DNA from: Hofstenia miamia
Taxonomy: Eukaryota > Xenacoelomorpha > Acoela
DNA: 64,000 nucleotides
Direction of reading: 5' to 3'
Assembly (NCBI GenBank): GCA_004352715.1
Contig: SCFE01000035.1
Coordinates: 1,429,412 to 1,493,411 of the forward strand
The notes beneath the pieces are model-generated. The model was not told where the DNA came from. It did not search any database and saw nothing but the letters and a program-made list of their open reading frames with translations. The number at the start of each line of letters is the position of its first letter. Positions within the stretch are counted from its first letter, which is position 1. Shown piece by piece: positions 22,471 to 35,175 of the stretch. The translations under genes and the position numbers were made by a program.

Positions 22471-22475
22471 ATCAT

Positions 22476-23026
22476 TTAAAAGTGGCCACATTATAAACAC
22501 ATTTTTTTATAACAAACGAAACACAAATAGAGGCTTATAAAATATATTTGAAAATATATTTGTCACAGCTTGTAACCTAGTGAAAAAGTTATTACACAAG
22601 TTTGACATGCAAGGCGTGACACGCAAATGAACGTCTTGAAACTGAAACCATTAAAGGGACTCTAGCTTTTTGAGTTATTTGGTGTTGCGTTTCAAGGATG
22701 CAACTCTTTAATTCTTTCAGATTAGTTGGATTTTTTTCTAGACAAAATCCTTCAGAATCTGCCACACGCTCTCTATGGGTACTAGATCTGGCGATTGCGG
22801 TGGCAATTTCATAACTTGATTATTATAATTGTTAAAAATTCTTTTTCGATTTTGAGGTATGAGGGGTCGCCCCATCTCGTTCTAAGATCCATAATGGGGA
22901 TTTAAGCAGGTTGCGTATGGTACAAATTCCTAGTGTATTTGGCAATATTTTGAACTAATAATTGTACTAGTGCCATCTAGTGTGATAGTCAAATTTTGAA
23001 AAGTGGCCACTTTTTTTGATTTGAGC
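22476..23026 (-). mobile_element. Tc1-family derivative, copy 2, degraded
   Basis: This is the minus-strand counterpart of 11531-12086, with the same internal sequence (for example GGCGACCCCTCATACCTC and CCGCAATCGCCAGATCTAGT when read in reverse). The right end is intact with GCTCAAAT inside a TA at 23027-23028. The left end has lost its last dozen bases where it meets the dispersed repeat. The transposase remnant carries stops. Confidence 0.7.
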
Positions 23027-23028
23027 TA

Positions 23029-24882
23029 TATTTATGAAATACAAAGAAAAACGACATAAAAGTTCATCTGCTTGAGTAATTTGCAATTTTGTTTTCTGAT
23101 GATACCTAGAGGGTAGAGAGATACCTCTGTTTAATTATAACAGCAATTGCAATAGCAACCAGGTAAAGTAAAGCATAACTTTCATATATGATAGTATCAC
23201 CAACCTTTTCTTTGAATTCGGCATAAATAATGGCGTCTTTTGAAAGATATGTGATCTTGGAGATTGGAAGGAGAAAGATTTATTAAATAGTATGCCCTCC
23301 GCTAGAAATCAATTGCGAATTACGACGCGCCTTTTCTTTGAGGTAGCCTTGCTAATGTCAAGACCCAATTCATGATATTTCTTTAAAAAATCAAAGTAAA
23401 GTTACATGAAACCTTATGAAACCTTAATTCGGATTGATAGTTAATCACTCAAAACGGACAAAATCTCGATCACATTTTTGGTGAAAAATCGAATTGTTGA
23501 TTTTGTTTAGATTTCATCCGAACATTCAAAAAATGAATTTGTATCAAACAAATTTATGAAGAATATAAATTGAAGCAATACACATGCATTTACAAGAGCA
23601 AAACATTAATGATTGCTACTACAAGTGATGAATTTCAAGAGGTTATATATATATANAACTGATCAGGAAGAAATAAATCCATTCATTTAATGTGCAAATT
23701 TTTATGCTAATATCATTTCAAACACACTGCAAAAAGAGTGAGTAAAATCGGAAGCGAGGAACAATTGCCTGTCGATATATTGTTCATTGTTGGTTCTTTT
23801 ATCTACACTTACAAAGCCCATAAATGCAAAATTTAATAAAATTTTATCATAATGAAATGATTGATATATTTCCAGCTGACTACAATTTACAAAACTGGAA
23901 ATATCTCTCACTTTTTTTCTGATTACTTATGTACAAACCTGTATATTTATAATATTTATTTTACCCTCATAAGTAGGAAAACTACAATTTATAATTCATT
24001 TTTGGATTTTACAAAAATGAATTTCTATGAAATCAAATAGTATTTTCTTTGAAGCCAATTGATGATATTAAGTAAGCAAGCAACTTCTACAGATATCCAT
24101 CGTCAATGTATTCTAATTTTGAGATGATATGTAGGTATAGAAATAATTTTCTTTAGAAATTGGTTTACTCCAAGTAATTGTTTTTGTTGGATTGCAGTCC
24201 AATGCTGATGCTTCTTTTATTAAGTAATTTACTTAATAATTTTCATTTTCCATTCGAATTGTTTGAGGTGTATTTTCTAATTGCCATTATTTTTGCCTTT
24301 ATTAAATTTTTGTAGAAAAATATGTTTTTTGAAAATTTTGATGCCACAAAGTTTCCTAGTTTGCTTCAATTGTTTTGTACTTGTTCTGCATTAATGACAG
24401 TGTTGCTTTGTTTGGATTTTATTTGGCGGTTCTTGCCAGTTATGTTTTTGTATATTGGAATTTTCTGATAGGTTCTAATATTGTATTTATCTAGTTTCAA
24501 CTTGAATTCAATTTTAGACAAGAATATTTTTTCTGCATCACTATTCAAATATTTATGTATTACTAAATGTACATGTAAAATGTGTAGGTCAGTTTCCATA
24601 CTAGTTTCTGTTTATATTATTATAAAGTCTAGGGAAATCATTCTTTTGTTGATCCATTAATGAAGAAATGTATGAAGTACTCTGTGTATACATGTAATTT
24701 TTTAATGAAAATCTAAGTAACTCTTCCATTCTATTAGTCAATTTTATATTCAGTTGTTAGTATCTTTGTTCTAAATGTCACACTATCAGGACACTGTTGC
24801 TGAAAAGCTTATATTATTAAACTCAATAGGTTTATGGTAAAATATTTTACTTCCGTTTATAAGGAAATTAAAAAAATATATT

Positions 24883-24923
<41 letters not shown>

Positions 24924-26888
24924 TAAATCTATTAATGAAGAAATTAATTGAATAATCAATAATGTGTATATTTAATCTAGATAACAAATCTAACCAAAAT
25001 AAACAAGCCAAGCTTAAGAAATAAATTTGCAGAACCTATAATCACACCTATCAGAAACAGAATCATACACAAAAGATAACTACTTTGGTATAAACTTTAC
25101 GTAGTTTAAGAAGGTATGAATTTATTATCATTGATAATGTTTTATGCTAAAATTACAAAATATAGACTCAAAGAATTGCTTAATTTCAATGGAATAACAT
25201 TTTTTCCTCAATACTTTTACATTCACTTAAAAAATTTTTATGGAAGGGCAATGAAATGCAAGCATTCAGATATTGTTCTGCATTTATAAGCTGATGTGTA
25301 TAAGAGACAGATATTATGTTTCATTTGATAGAATTTGCTCAAGGGAAATTTTTTACAGTAATCACACTTCAAACCCGTTAACATTTTCCATTGCAAAAGT
25401 GTTTCTAGATTCTTAGTATATCACACATAGTGACAAGCGCAACAAAAAACACTAATAGATGGGCAGGTCACAAACTCGAAAATTAATTAATCATAGAAAT
25501 TCACTCACTGAATATTAAACTTTTTTGTAAAATCACTGTAAATTTAATATCTTAATGTGTAATATATCTTGTCATAATCTTTATTTTTTGTTCATATCAG
25601 TCTTGTATAGTTATGGTACTATAGTACGCATAATATTAATATCCTTAATGGCTGGCGGTAATTTATGCTAACTTATCAGATCATGAAAATTTTGCATCTA
25701 AATTTTCAAAAATTTTCTACATCTAATACAAGCCGGCGTAGTGTATATTTGTCGTCACAAATCTTAGTGTCGTGTAGCACCGAGAAGGGAAATGGTGCAA
25801 AAATCATACTCTAAAATAGCGTTAACAATTGCGTGAATTAATGCTTTAGAGGGAAATTATGCACTAGTTACCTTCTGAATACAGCAGTGAGTGAAATGCC
25901 CCACTTAAAAATTCCAAAGCGCATTGATTAACTGTATTTGGGAAGAAACAAGACAATTTACCTCTAGTTAACGCTTTCATTCACTCAATTTTTGAACCAC
26001 TTCCATAATGAATTTGAATTGGCACTCTTTGCCAAAAACATATTTAGTGTTTTTATTGCCGAAATTTGGAATGCATTAGAAGATCCAAAATCAGATAAAA
26101 TAATTAGAGCATTGTTACCTAAAACAGAACAATACAAGGTAAAATATGCTTCAAATTCAGCAATAATTGCCAGACAAATTAATTGACACGTTAACAGCAT
26201 TGTCACACAAAGCACAAAAATTTAGGCATTTTGTTTAATTATTTCTCATAATTTGTTAGTTTTTAATATTTACAGATGTGGTTATTTGATTTATTATGAT
26301 TTCGTTCTATTTTTAATAGTAGATTTTATATATCTTGCCTAACATTATGTACTGATTTAACTTAAACAAAGATGATACATTTATTTAAAACTAGAGTACC
26401 AAAGTGTGGTGGAATTCGAAATAATGATATTTCTTGTTTGTCTTCGCTTAAGCAAAGCCTCACATACTTGAACAAAGCTTATAATTCTCTGGTTTCTTTC
26501 ACTTTGGCTTAACATGCGACCTGTCTAATGTAAATTGTTTAGTGAAAATTTATTATTGTGAATGACAGTGCTATGTAAATGAGTAGTTTTTCCTATAACA
26601 CCAACCATTTATCAAGACACATTTTAAAGCGAATTTCAAAACTAAATTGTGTGGATTATATGAGCACTAGTTTGGGTGGAGCAGGACGTCAAAGGAGTTT
26701 TTAATTTTAATACAGTAAAGAACTCTTTCCGGTAGATATGCGTTCATTTTACTTTCAGTGTTATTCACAAGGTTCTTGCACAGTGTTCTTCTATATGCTA
26801 TGACACAAAATGCATATTTTCACAATTTTTTGAAATACGCGGTTCCTCAGTAAATGATTATCTAGTGATGTCTAATCATATATTTTAC

Positions 26889-26922
<34 letters not shown>
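23029..26922. other. Long AT-rich stretch without a supported gene
   Basis: Includes a single N at 23656 inside a (TA)n, a (TA)n at about 24889-24914, and a sequencing-adapter-like 18-mer at 25294-25311. A coding-like patch at 25990-26185 has no clear start or family. (TA)n at 26893-26922 leads into a gap. No RNA gene or transposon was recognised. Confidence 0.5.
25294..25311 (+). other. Tn5/Nextera mosaic-end match (likely adapter residue)
   Basis: GATGTGTATAAGAGACAG is identical to 18 of the 19 bases of the Tn5 mosaic end used in Nextera libraries. It is flanked by ordinary AT-rich sequence, with no transposon around it. Confidence 0.7.
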
Positions 26923-27154
26923 NNNNNNNNNNNNNNNNNNNNNNNNNNNNNNNNNNNNNNNNNNNNNNNNNNNNNNNNNNNNNNNNNNNNNNNNNNNNNN
27001 NNNNNNNNNNNNNNNNNNNNNNNNNNNNNNNNNNNNNNNNNNNNNNNNNNNNNNNNNNNNNNNNNNNNNNNNNNNNNNNNNNNNNNNNNNNNNNNNNNNN
27101 NNNNNNNNNNNNNNNNNNNNNNNNNNNNNNNNNNNNNNNNNNNNNNNNNNNNNN
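26923..27154. other. Assembly gap, 232 N
   Basis: Left edge is (TA)n. The near-duplicate at 16398-16465 shows what probably lies at the right end of this gap: (TA)n followed by GCCTTCAACACCTAAATTCG. Confidence 0.95.
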
Positions 27155-27486
27155 GGAAAATTTGTGAAAAGTAGATTAAATTATATATAATATTTGATTT
27201 TTTTCATTAATTGATGTTTGTGGAGAATCTTGTTGATGTAATGCATAAAGTTAAAGTAGAAGTTGACTTTTTAAGGAATTTTCTAGGTAGTGCTGCAGCA
27301 TTTATATCAATCATTAAATATAGTATCATAGACATTTGATTGTATGAGTTCACTAATGATTAGACAAGAAGCGTCTTGAATTTATACAATAACACGTATT
27401 AATTCTTGTTATTAATACTCATAGCAATAATAGAAACTATACAAAACACATTTTTCTCGAATTAAAAGAAGTAGAGAATGTTTTAG

Positions 27487-30400
27487 ATGATTCAGAAGAA
27501 AGCGATTGAGTTTTTCTTTTTATTCAGTTGCTTTATTCTGATGTTTCTTGAAGGAGTCAATGAATCCATCATTGGGCCAGTGTATCCCCTAAGAGCTAAA
27601 ACTCATCATGGAGCAGGAGAGTTTTCGATTGGATTAACATTGGCAATGTTTCCATTAGGACAATTTTTTGGATCAATCGTTTTAGCAAACTTCAGATTTC
27701 AATCTCATATTCGCTTCGTGTTCAACGTTGGTGCTATCTGTTCAGCATCATCCATTGCGATATTTGGGTAATTGTTTAATATTATAAATATTTTGAATCA
27801 CTGAATTTCTTCACTCCTATCTCGAATTAATTGGAAATGTTTTGTTGAAATAAAACTAATATTTGAGCAATAATCTTGACTGAATCTACATATTGCAATC
27901 ATATTTTTCTTCTTCTGTGACGCTGGGCATGGACACATTTCCAAAATGTGATTTGGTCAAAACCGTAATATTCTTGAATAAAATATATTGATTCAGTTGT
28001 ACATTTCATACGTAACTGTATATTGCATAGGTTTGTTTTACTCAAATCTGATATTTGCAAGAGAACGAATCATAGCTTCATGTATTTTGCTCAATAATCA
28101 TGAAAAGACTTGGAAGCTCCTCATTTTGTAAATCCTTTCACAACAAACTCGAGTTAGGGAACTTTGCAAAATCTAAATCCCAAACCCAACCTGAATTCCT
28201 GCCTACCTCTCAGCAATTACCATAAAAGCAAAATAGGAAAGCAATGTTACAAAATTTAATACAACATTTTTTAATTGGCAACTTATAACAATATTAATTA
28301 CAAAATGTCATGGACTGATCTCTTAAAATTCAACCCCGACCCAACCTAACTTGTAAGAATTAGGGTACCCTTTCTTGTGCCAAGGTCTGTTCATGAAAAT
28401 ACATAAATTCAAATTTATTTTTTCGAAAACATGATAAACATACCTAGTAGTCAGTTCAATTACGACTGATTTGATATATCAGCCATCCCAAATGTTCATT
28501 TTACAAATATGTTTCAATACATATATAAAGATTTAAAACCAATTATATGAACATTATGCTGAGATTTTATATTTTAGATATAAAAGCTTTGAAATCAGGA
28601 ATCTCTACATAGTGCTGATTATCGGATTAAAATCTGTATAAATGTCATTGTAATGAAAATAATGATAAAATGATCATTTGGAATAGTAGATATATGAAGG
28701 TGGTCCTATTTAAACTACTAACAGTACACAATGTTGCGAATGGGACGAGATTGTTTGTTTTCATGTCTTATTTAAAGTGAATCTTATTCCATTCTCACTC
28801 TAACTCACACCACAGTACCACTTAGCAGAAAGTCCTGCCTTATCTTATTTAAATTGGAACTTGTCCCATTCCCATTGTATCTCATCACCACAGTGTCACT
28901 TTGGACCAATATCCTGTTGGAAAAAGTCACAAATTTATGCTTAGCGAAAAATTGTAAGAATTCCAAAATTTAGTGAGGTTATCGATATCAAGCAAGTGGA
29001 GAGTGTACTTCAAGAATCCTATTAAAGCATCAGTGATACACTTAGTATTCAAAAGGTTGCAGCATACGGCATCTTATATAAACCTCTGTAGAAATATCTT
29101 TAAAAAAACTATGTATACATACTACATAAACAATCTAGTCGCCTCAAATATTAATTTCAGAAATGTTCAATTGAAATAATCAAATAAACAAGAACAAAGT
29201 TGGGTACGAGGCATAGTTTATATTAAATGGGTACCCTTTTGGCAAAAAAATAGTGCAGGAATTGTGCGTTGAGAAGCACTGAATGAACAAATTGCCAAAT
29301 TTGCAATTTATACAGTATTTGCAGTATTTGTTGTAAATATAAGATTATATTAGATTTATATTACGATGATTCAAATTTGTGCAGATTTGCTACTTAAATT
29401 CTCTTCACTCCCCGTGTTAGAATGTGTAGAACGATGATTATCATGAAGTTATCCTAGATTCTAACTTGATTCATATCCTCAGAAAGAGAACAACATTCCA
29501 TTATGAGGTAGAAAATATTGTTTTAAAGGAAGTTTCATTAGAACATCATTATGCAGTTCTGCTACATATCTTATATCATCAGTGGGAGTGCTATTACATG
29601 TCATTTGAAAAAAGGTCTCTAAATTCAAAACTGTAATGGTTATAATAAAGTGTGTAAGGAAGGGGTAGATTTATTAAAATTGATAGAGCAGTAAGAAAAT
29701 TGCATCATGGAAATGAGACAATATTCGGGGAAAAGTTTAAAACTTTTTACCTTCTTTTGGTGATCAATTACCCTTCAAATTTTTGTGATTCTGAAGCACC
29801 TCAATTCCGTTCTGTATCTGTAGCCACACTACTCAACAATATTGTGGTCTGATCAGGCTCTTTTATTGACACTTTATGTCATCCCATTGATTTGCTGAAG
29901 GACGAATCATTTTCAAGTTTTGAAAACACCGGGCGTTTCCTCCAGTCTCCAAATGCCAAGGCATCTATAAATTTTAAACAGTTATCCCGGAGGTCTTCTT
30001 TTAATCAATTGTATAACTTTACTTCTAGAAATAACTCATTACATACGCAAACTCAGCAATTGAGGTGGTAGTGTTTACTTAGATTTTGAAAAATTTGTGG
30101 TTCTAAAAAGTTTTTAATGGTCCACGTTCTCATGAATTTTAGAGAACGAAATTTAAAGTCTAATATTTACATGAATGTGCATCAAAATTTTACTACAAAA
30201 AATTCTATCAATTTTATACCATCATAGTTTAGTAAAATATCCGCGAATAGACGTGAAGCACATTTATTTTATTATTATTTTATTATTCTGTACTTTTTAT
30301 GTATATTTTTAGCAAATACACAAATTTTGACTTAAACCATGCGTAGTTAAACGAAATTGCTTTAAAGAATACTTTTTCAACAGAAACGGCTTTTTATCAG

Positions 30401-31506
30401 CTCCTCTTTCAATAGTGAGCATATACTTCATGGATAGGAGAGTATCTCAAACATTGAATTCTTAGTTAGCAGTGAATTTGGTTAATTATGATCTATTTAG
30501 GTTTATTGATTACCTATCAAATTTCAAACTCTATACATGCAGTAACATTATTATTCGTATGCTGTCAGGACTCGCACTGAGCTGTTTGTGGTCAACCTTC
30601 TATCCAATTGTATCCAGTACATTTAGAAATTACGGCGTCAAGCTTGCCACACTTGCAGCACCAACGTTTTATTTAGGTATTACGATTGGGCCACAGTTTG
30701 CTCTTCTGCTTAACAGAACAGTCGGTTATTCACCAATCTTCTTTATAATTTCTGTAATAGAAATGAAATTTGCACTAATTTTGTTCTTGACATTGCTAAG
30801 CTCAACAAATAGAGAAGCAGACGAAGAAAACAGATCCCTTATAATTAAGAAAACGTTCAAAACAAGAGATTTAATGTCCATAAGTGGATCCCGTTGTTTT
30901 ATCATAATTGTTATGTATTTTTCCATCAACTATGGTTACATTGACGGGGTGCTTGCTGATATTCTAAAAAACAGCTTTAGATGTTCAGACGACGAAGTGC
31001 AGTTCGTCTATTTGATTGCGTCAATATTTTTAGTGGTATTTAGCTCTTTGAGTTCATGGCTTTCTACGATGGGTTATAGTTATTTCATTGTCATGATCAG
31101 TTGTTTGGCTTTCAGTTGTTCACTTTCTGCCATGTTTTGTGCTAATTACTTCCATCTCACCCAGTTGCCAATAATAACTGCCATTGTAGCATCAGTGTAC
31201 ACATGGAGAGGAGTGGCAAATACTGCCGCAATCCCAGCATTTGACATTTATGTCAATACTAAGTTTTCAGAATACAGTGCTGATGAGGTAAGAGCGGTAT
31301 TTATGAATGTGTATTCCGCCATTGGAGTTCTTGGAATGACAATTGGTTCTATATTTTTTATTAGCATCGTTGCCAACTTGTATGGCTACTTTGCTAGTAT
31401 AATTATACTTTCAGTTATTGGCATACCTATAACTCTGCTGTTTTATTCACTAACTGTATCAATTGGTGCATTATCACGCAGAAGTTTTCTCCATGCACCT
31501 CAATGA
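27487..31506 (+). CDS. SLC18B1-like major facilitator transporter, copy B (two exons)
   Basis: Exons 27487-27767 and 30501-31506 join in phase 2 (TTT GG|G TTT) and encode 428 residues, the usual size for this family. I count 12 hydrophobic segments. Helices 1-2 are FFFLFSCFILMFLEG and LTLAMFPLGQFFGS. The short loop before helix 3 (RFQSHIRFVF) lacks the Asp and Arg of MFS motif A. The stretch IFGFIDYL..(L)YTCSNIIIRMLSGLA, spanning the splice junction, lines up with the IRMxDA region of SLC18B1. A charged loop (NREADEENRS...KTFKTRDL) separates the two six-helix halves. Family knowledge suggests a proton-coupled carrier of polyamines or amines in a vesicle membrane; the substrate here is unknown. 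The ATG directly follows a TTTTAG acceptor-like site. An AATAAA lies at 31617-31622. It shares a near-identical tract with copy C. Confidence 0.8.
28765..28918. repeat. Degenerate direct repeat in the transporter intron
   Basis: Two units of about 77 bp, starting at 28765 and 28841, share TCTTATTTAAA, TCCCATTC-like and CACCACAGT segments in the same order. This is an old tandem duplication with no evident function. Confidence 0.55.
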
Positions 31507-31616
31507 TCACTGATTAATTCAAATGTCGTAAATTCTAATATATTTTATCCAATGTTCGTGTTCACACTTTTTGCTATATACCTAATGTAAATGTAACGAC
31601 TACTCGTGTTGCTCTC

Positions 31617-31622
31617 AATAAA
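31617..31622 (+). terminator. Poly(A) signal of transporter copy B
   Basis: AATAAA about 110 bases after the stop codon, in AT-rich sequence; the natural cleavage signal for this gene. Confidence 0.55.
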
Positions 31623-33789
31623 CAGTAGTTAATATTGAACTACAAGAATTGTAACTACAATATTGCATTTTAATGTCAATGAATATTACTGTTCTATATT
31701 CAGGGGTGGTAGCAGCGTCTGGAGTTAACAGCAGATGCTGTTAATTGTAGCAGCATAATGTGTGCTGTTAACAGCTAATCAAATTGGTTTCAACCACAAA
31801 GCACCATTATGCTGTATTTTCCTGTTCCATGGGTATTATAATATTGCTCTGTGAGTTAATCTAAATTTCTGCATTAAATGTATAATGTACAAAGCTCACC
31901 ATTTTGAAATTGCTCTCGAATATGCTGTGCTTAGGGCCGACCAATTATGCTTTAAGCATAAATGCATAATAAAGCAAAAATCAAGGGAATACAGAATAAT
32001 TTATGCTGCATTAAAATAAAGCATTAAATATTCGTAAGAGTGCATAATTATTTATTTAAAGATGTGTTCATTGCATGACCTCCTTGACATAAAATGCTAC
32101 AAAGTTTTTCTTTTACTATTACAGACCAAATTGAATTATTAGCCATGCAATTTAAATTTTAGTTAAGCAAATTGAACTTATTTTTTCATATTGGTTTTTA
32201 ATACAAATATCTCATTTATTTAAATATTAAACAACATTATTGAATTTGAGCAGTGATTCTCTGTAAAATAATTCTTTTGCTTTTCTTAATATAAGTAAAC
32301 TTTTAATTATAAATTTGTTGTGCTTTATATATAAAATATTAGTATAAAAATAATACTACAGTAGATTATTTACAATGTATATTTAATTAAATATAACAAA
32401 GTTGGTATTTTAAATCGTTCAATTGGATGCATTTTTAAGCGTTTGCGGTATCGCCTACTTTGCTATTCTAATGAAGATATCCATCAACAAATAAAATTTA
32501 TCAAAAATAATATAGAGCATAATTTTCTAATGATGCAGCATTATTTACTGGTTAATACAGCAAGTTTGATAGAACATTACTAGTCGTCTCTAGTTTTGTT
32601 TCAATACCTTAAGTGAAAATACCGGATATGATATTGATGTGATCATTAAGGAGAGTTGCTTTGGACATGTTAATGTTGTACCTAATGGGATTTATTGTCC
32701 ATCTTGCAAACTGGTAAAAAATTTTACTTCGCGTATTTTAGCATTTTTTAGTCATTATTAGCTTTTTTTAATTTTACATTCAATTTTAGAAAAGCCTAAT
32801 GTGGGCTACTAACTCCTTATCCACAAATTTATCTTTGAAACAGAATCCGAATTTTACTGAATTTTAAAAGAAAATTAAAATTTAATTCAAAATTGTAAAT
32901 TAAATTAAATTTTTTCACACAATTTAGGAAATTTGGACTTTTAAAGCAGTAACTTGTTCAGCACAAAATTTGGAAATAGTGGACACATTTGAAAGATACC
33001 TAAAGAAAGAAGTTAATATATACAGGATTCGTAAAAATTCGAATGTAAAATATTTTTCGAATCTCAATTCGAATGCTAAAATTCGTAGGACACTAGTATA
33101 AGTTTGGTGGGGTCAGACATCTTTGTCCCCAAGCATGGAGATGGTTCTCAAAGACTCTGTATAACAGTATAGTAACACTACAGTACAGTGAAATCTAATA
33201 AATAAAATTTAGAATTTTTTTGGTTTGTAAAATACAAAATTCTGAAAAAATCTATTTATTCAATTGGCTGTTAACGACAATACTGCCTGCTGGTAATATT
33301 AACATGTGCAAAATGTATTACCGCGGTTAAAGTTAAGAATATAAATAATAAATTTCAGAATTACTCGCATAAATTAAGCAGATCATAATAATTAAAATCA
33401 CTAGAAATTATATTTGCTGACATTACAATTGAATCTGAACCATTTAAATACCTAGATGTAACAATCGACAACATATTCAGTGGTATGGTTGAATAACCAA
33501 TGTTTACTATTGCAAAATTTGTTAAATTTCCATCTGAAGGTAGCTACTGCCTTAATGATGATCCAACTTTTGTCTATAACATGTTATTTAACAAAGGAAT
33601 AAGTTCGTCGCTTGATAATATTGATTCCAAATTTCATGGGGAGAAAAATGTGTTTCAGCAACTGCACAATCTCTAAGATAACAAATTAAGAATCTTACAG
33701 TTCATGCAATAAACACAATTTTACAATGTGAAAAGTAAAATTCAAATGTCTTAGAGTTCCATACATACAGAGGATCTTAACACTCTTTC
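31623..33789. other. No supported gene
   Basis: AT-rich sequence. A cluster of TTAACAGC/GCTGTTAA palindromic pieces lies near 31727-31780, and repeated ATTCG(A/T)A motifs near 33030-33090. Short open frames around 33420-33670 look faintly coding but have stops and no recognised family. Confidence 0.45.
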
Positions 33790-34200
33790 TACTAAAAACT
33801 TTTCAAAACATGTGATGACCTTCTAAAAAAAATTTTAACCGCTTATAACTCATAACTCACAAACTAATGAAGATATATATAATCTGAAAACACCACATGA
33901 TAGAGGATTGTTTCCTTTTTCCTTTTCTACTTTAATAGGCTGCAATCTCTGATGAGAATTACACAATTTGTCTTCAGAAATAAGTTTTTGTTCCATTGGG
34001 CATTAGACCGGCTCATTATCTGGAAAGAAATGGAGCATTTTTTTTACAAAAATCGCATTTGAAAAATTTATATTCATCGACAAGAATAAGTTTTAGCCCA
34101 AATCTTCATCATTGCATGAGCGGGATTAACACCATAGATGTGTCCATATAAAAAACTTTCAATATTTCTCTACGGGCTTAGATAATTTTGTTCAAAAATT
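33790..34200. repeat. Dispersed repeat, unoccupied copy
   Basis: Colinear with 44330-44391 plus 45911-46370. Shared pieces include AATCTGAAAACACCACATGA versus AATCTGAAAATACCACAAGA, ATTAGACCG, CATCATT(G/A)CATGAG and CTCAATATTTCT-like segments. The other copy is interrupted by a Tc1 element; this one is not. Identity of the repeat is unknown. Confidence 0.7.
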
Positions 34201-35174
34201 CTGACAAATCGATTTTTACAAAAAATGAGCGCTAGTAAAAATAGGGTCAAGCAATAAGATAAATGAAGATGCTGTCAGGTGTACTTTGTGCACATTGGGG
34301 CGATGACGGTCGTGAACAAAGTCTGTTTAGTTTGTAGTGGACAGACGGCAACGCAGTGCAAACACTGCAAGCAAGACTTCCACTGGTTCCTGAGCTATGA
34401 GTGCGTCTCATGGGCGTCCATGTCAGGGATAACTCTTTTTTGTGGCCTATGGGTTAGGTCAATTGTAAACATTTGCTGTGCTAGTGAGGCAGGTCTCCTG
34501 TGAAGCAGTAGGTTTGTTTGCAGCAGGCGGTCATTAAGTTACCAACACTAGTAGTCAAAGAAGCGGCGCAAATTCCTCAACTGAAGTTCGGCTTCGGCTT
34601 CACTCTGCTGATCAGACTCAGCACATATCCGTACTCTTAATGCCATTGGTCTCTAGAGGATTCTCATGATTAAATCTCTAGAAGCTAAGGTTCGAATCGA
34701 GATAATGATTTCACCCACAATTCAGACTGTCGACTAGTGCAGTAACCCCGACAACAGGCAAACCTCAAAACATTTAAACCAAAGAATTTCTGACCATCGG
34801 TCATCTAAGGCTTTGACATAACAAATAACGCTAATTTTTAATCTTAAAACTACATTCTTTAACATTATATAGATCTTCTGTATCCCATCAAACTGCGGAA
34901 AAATATTGAATTTTTTTAGGATACCTTTTTAATGGTTTGTTAACCAGAAATTATCTCAAAACTTGTTTGTGAATGTAACTATTAGAATTTCATAAAGTGC
35001 GTACAGTTCGTATAGATAGTTCTTCGCATGTATGCTAACAAATGTCTTGCTAATTATATGTATTGACATTTGTCATAGCTGAAATTATTCAAATATTTTC
35101 ATTAATTTTTACAAGGGCGAAAAAATACAAAGCTGGTTCCAAGTGAAGAACCACATGCATGACATCACTAATTT
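34085..35174. repeat. First copy of a perfect 1,090-bp duplication
   Basis: Identical to 35176-36265 as far as I can read, with only a single N between the two. It contains a short cysteine-rich frame at 34279-34503 and otherwise no recognised gene. Confidence 0.9.
34279..34503 (+). pseudogene. PHD-finger-like cysteine-rich fragment
   Basis: A short open frame whose residues about 14-36 read VCLVCSGQTATQCKHCKQDF, followed by H, then YEC and later FCGLW. The spacing C-x2-C-x8-C-x2-C-x4-H-x6-C resembles the start of a PHD-type finger, as found in ORF1 of some LINEs and in chromatin proteins. The last cysteine pair is incomplete and the frame ends soon after. The same frame recurs at 35370-35594 in the duplicate. 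Likely a transposon remnant, but unproven. Confidence 0.35.
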
Positions 35175-35175
35175 N
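35175..35175. other. Single-N join between two identical 1,090-bp blocks
   Basis: One N lies exactly between the end of the first copy (CACTAATTT) and the start of the second (AATAAGTTTTAG), as expected where two overlapping contigs were joined without merging. Confidence 0.9.

Noticed and set aside
25990-26185. Overlapping 60-76 codon frames on both strands
   Set aside because: The plus frame looks somewhat protein-like (IWNALEDPKSDKIIRALLP), but there is no start, splice context or known family, and the opposite strand is equally open.
29720-30280. Faintly coding stretch in the intron of transporter copy B
   Set aside because: A frame reading SEAPQFRSVSVATLLNN has stops soon after and no RT or endonuclease landmark; a decayed LINE is possible but not supported.
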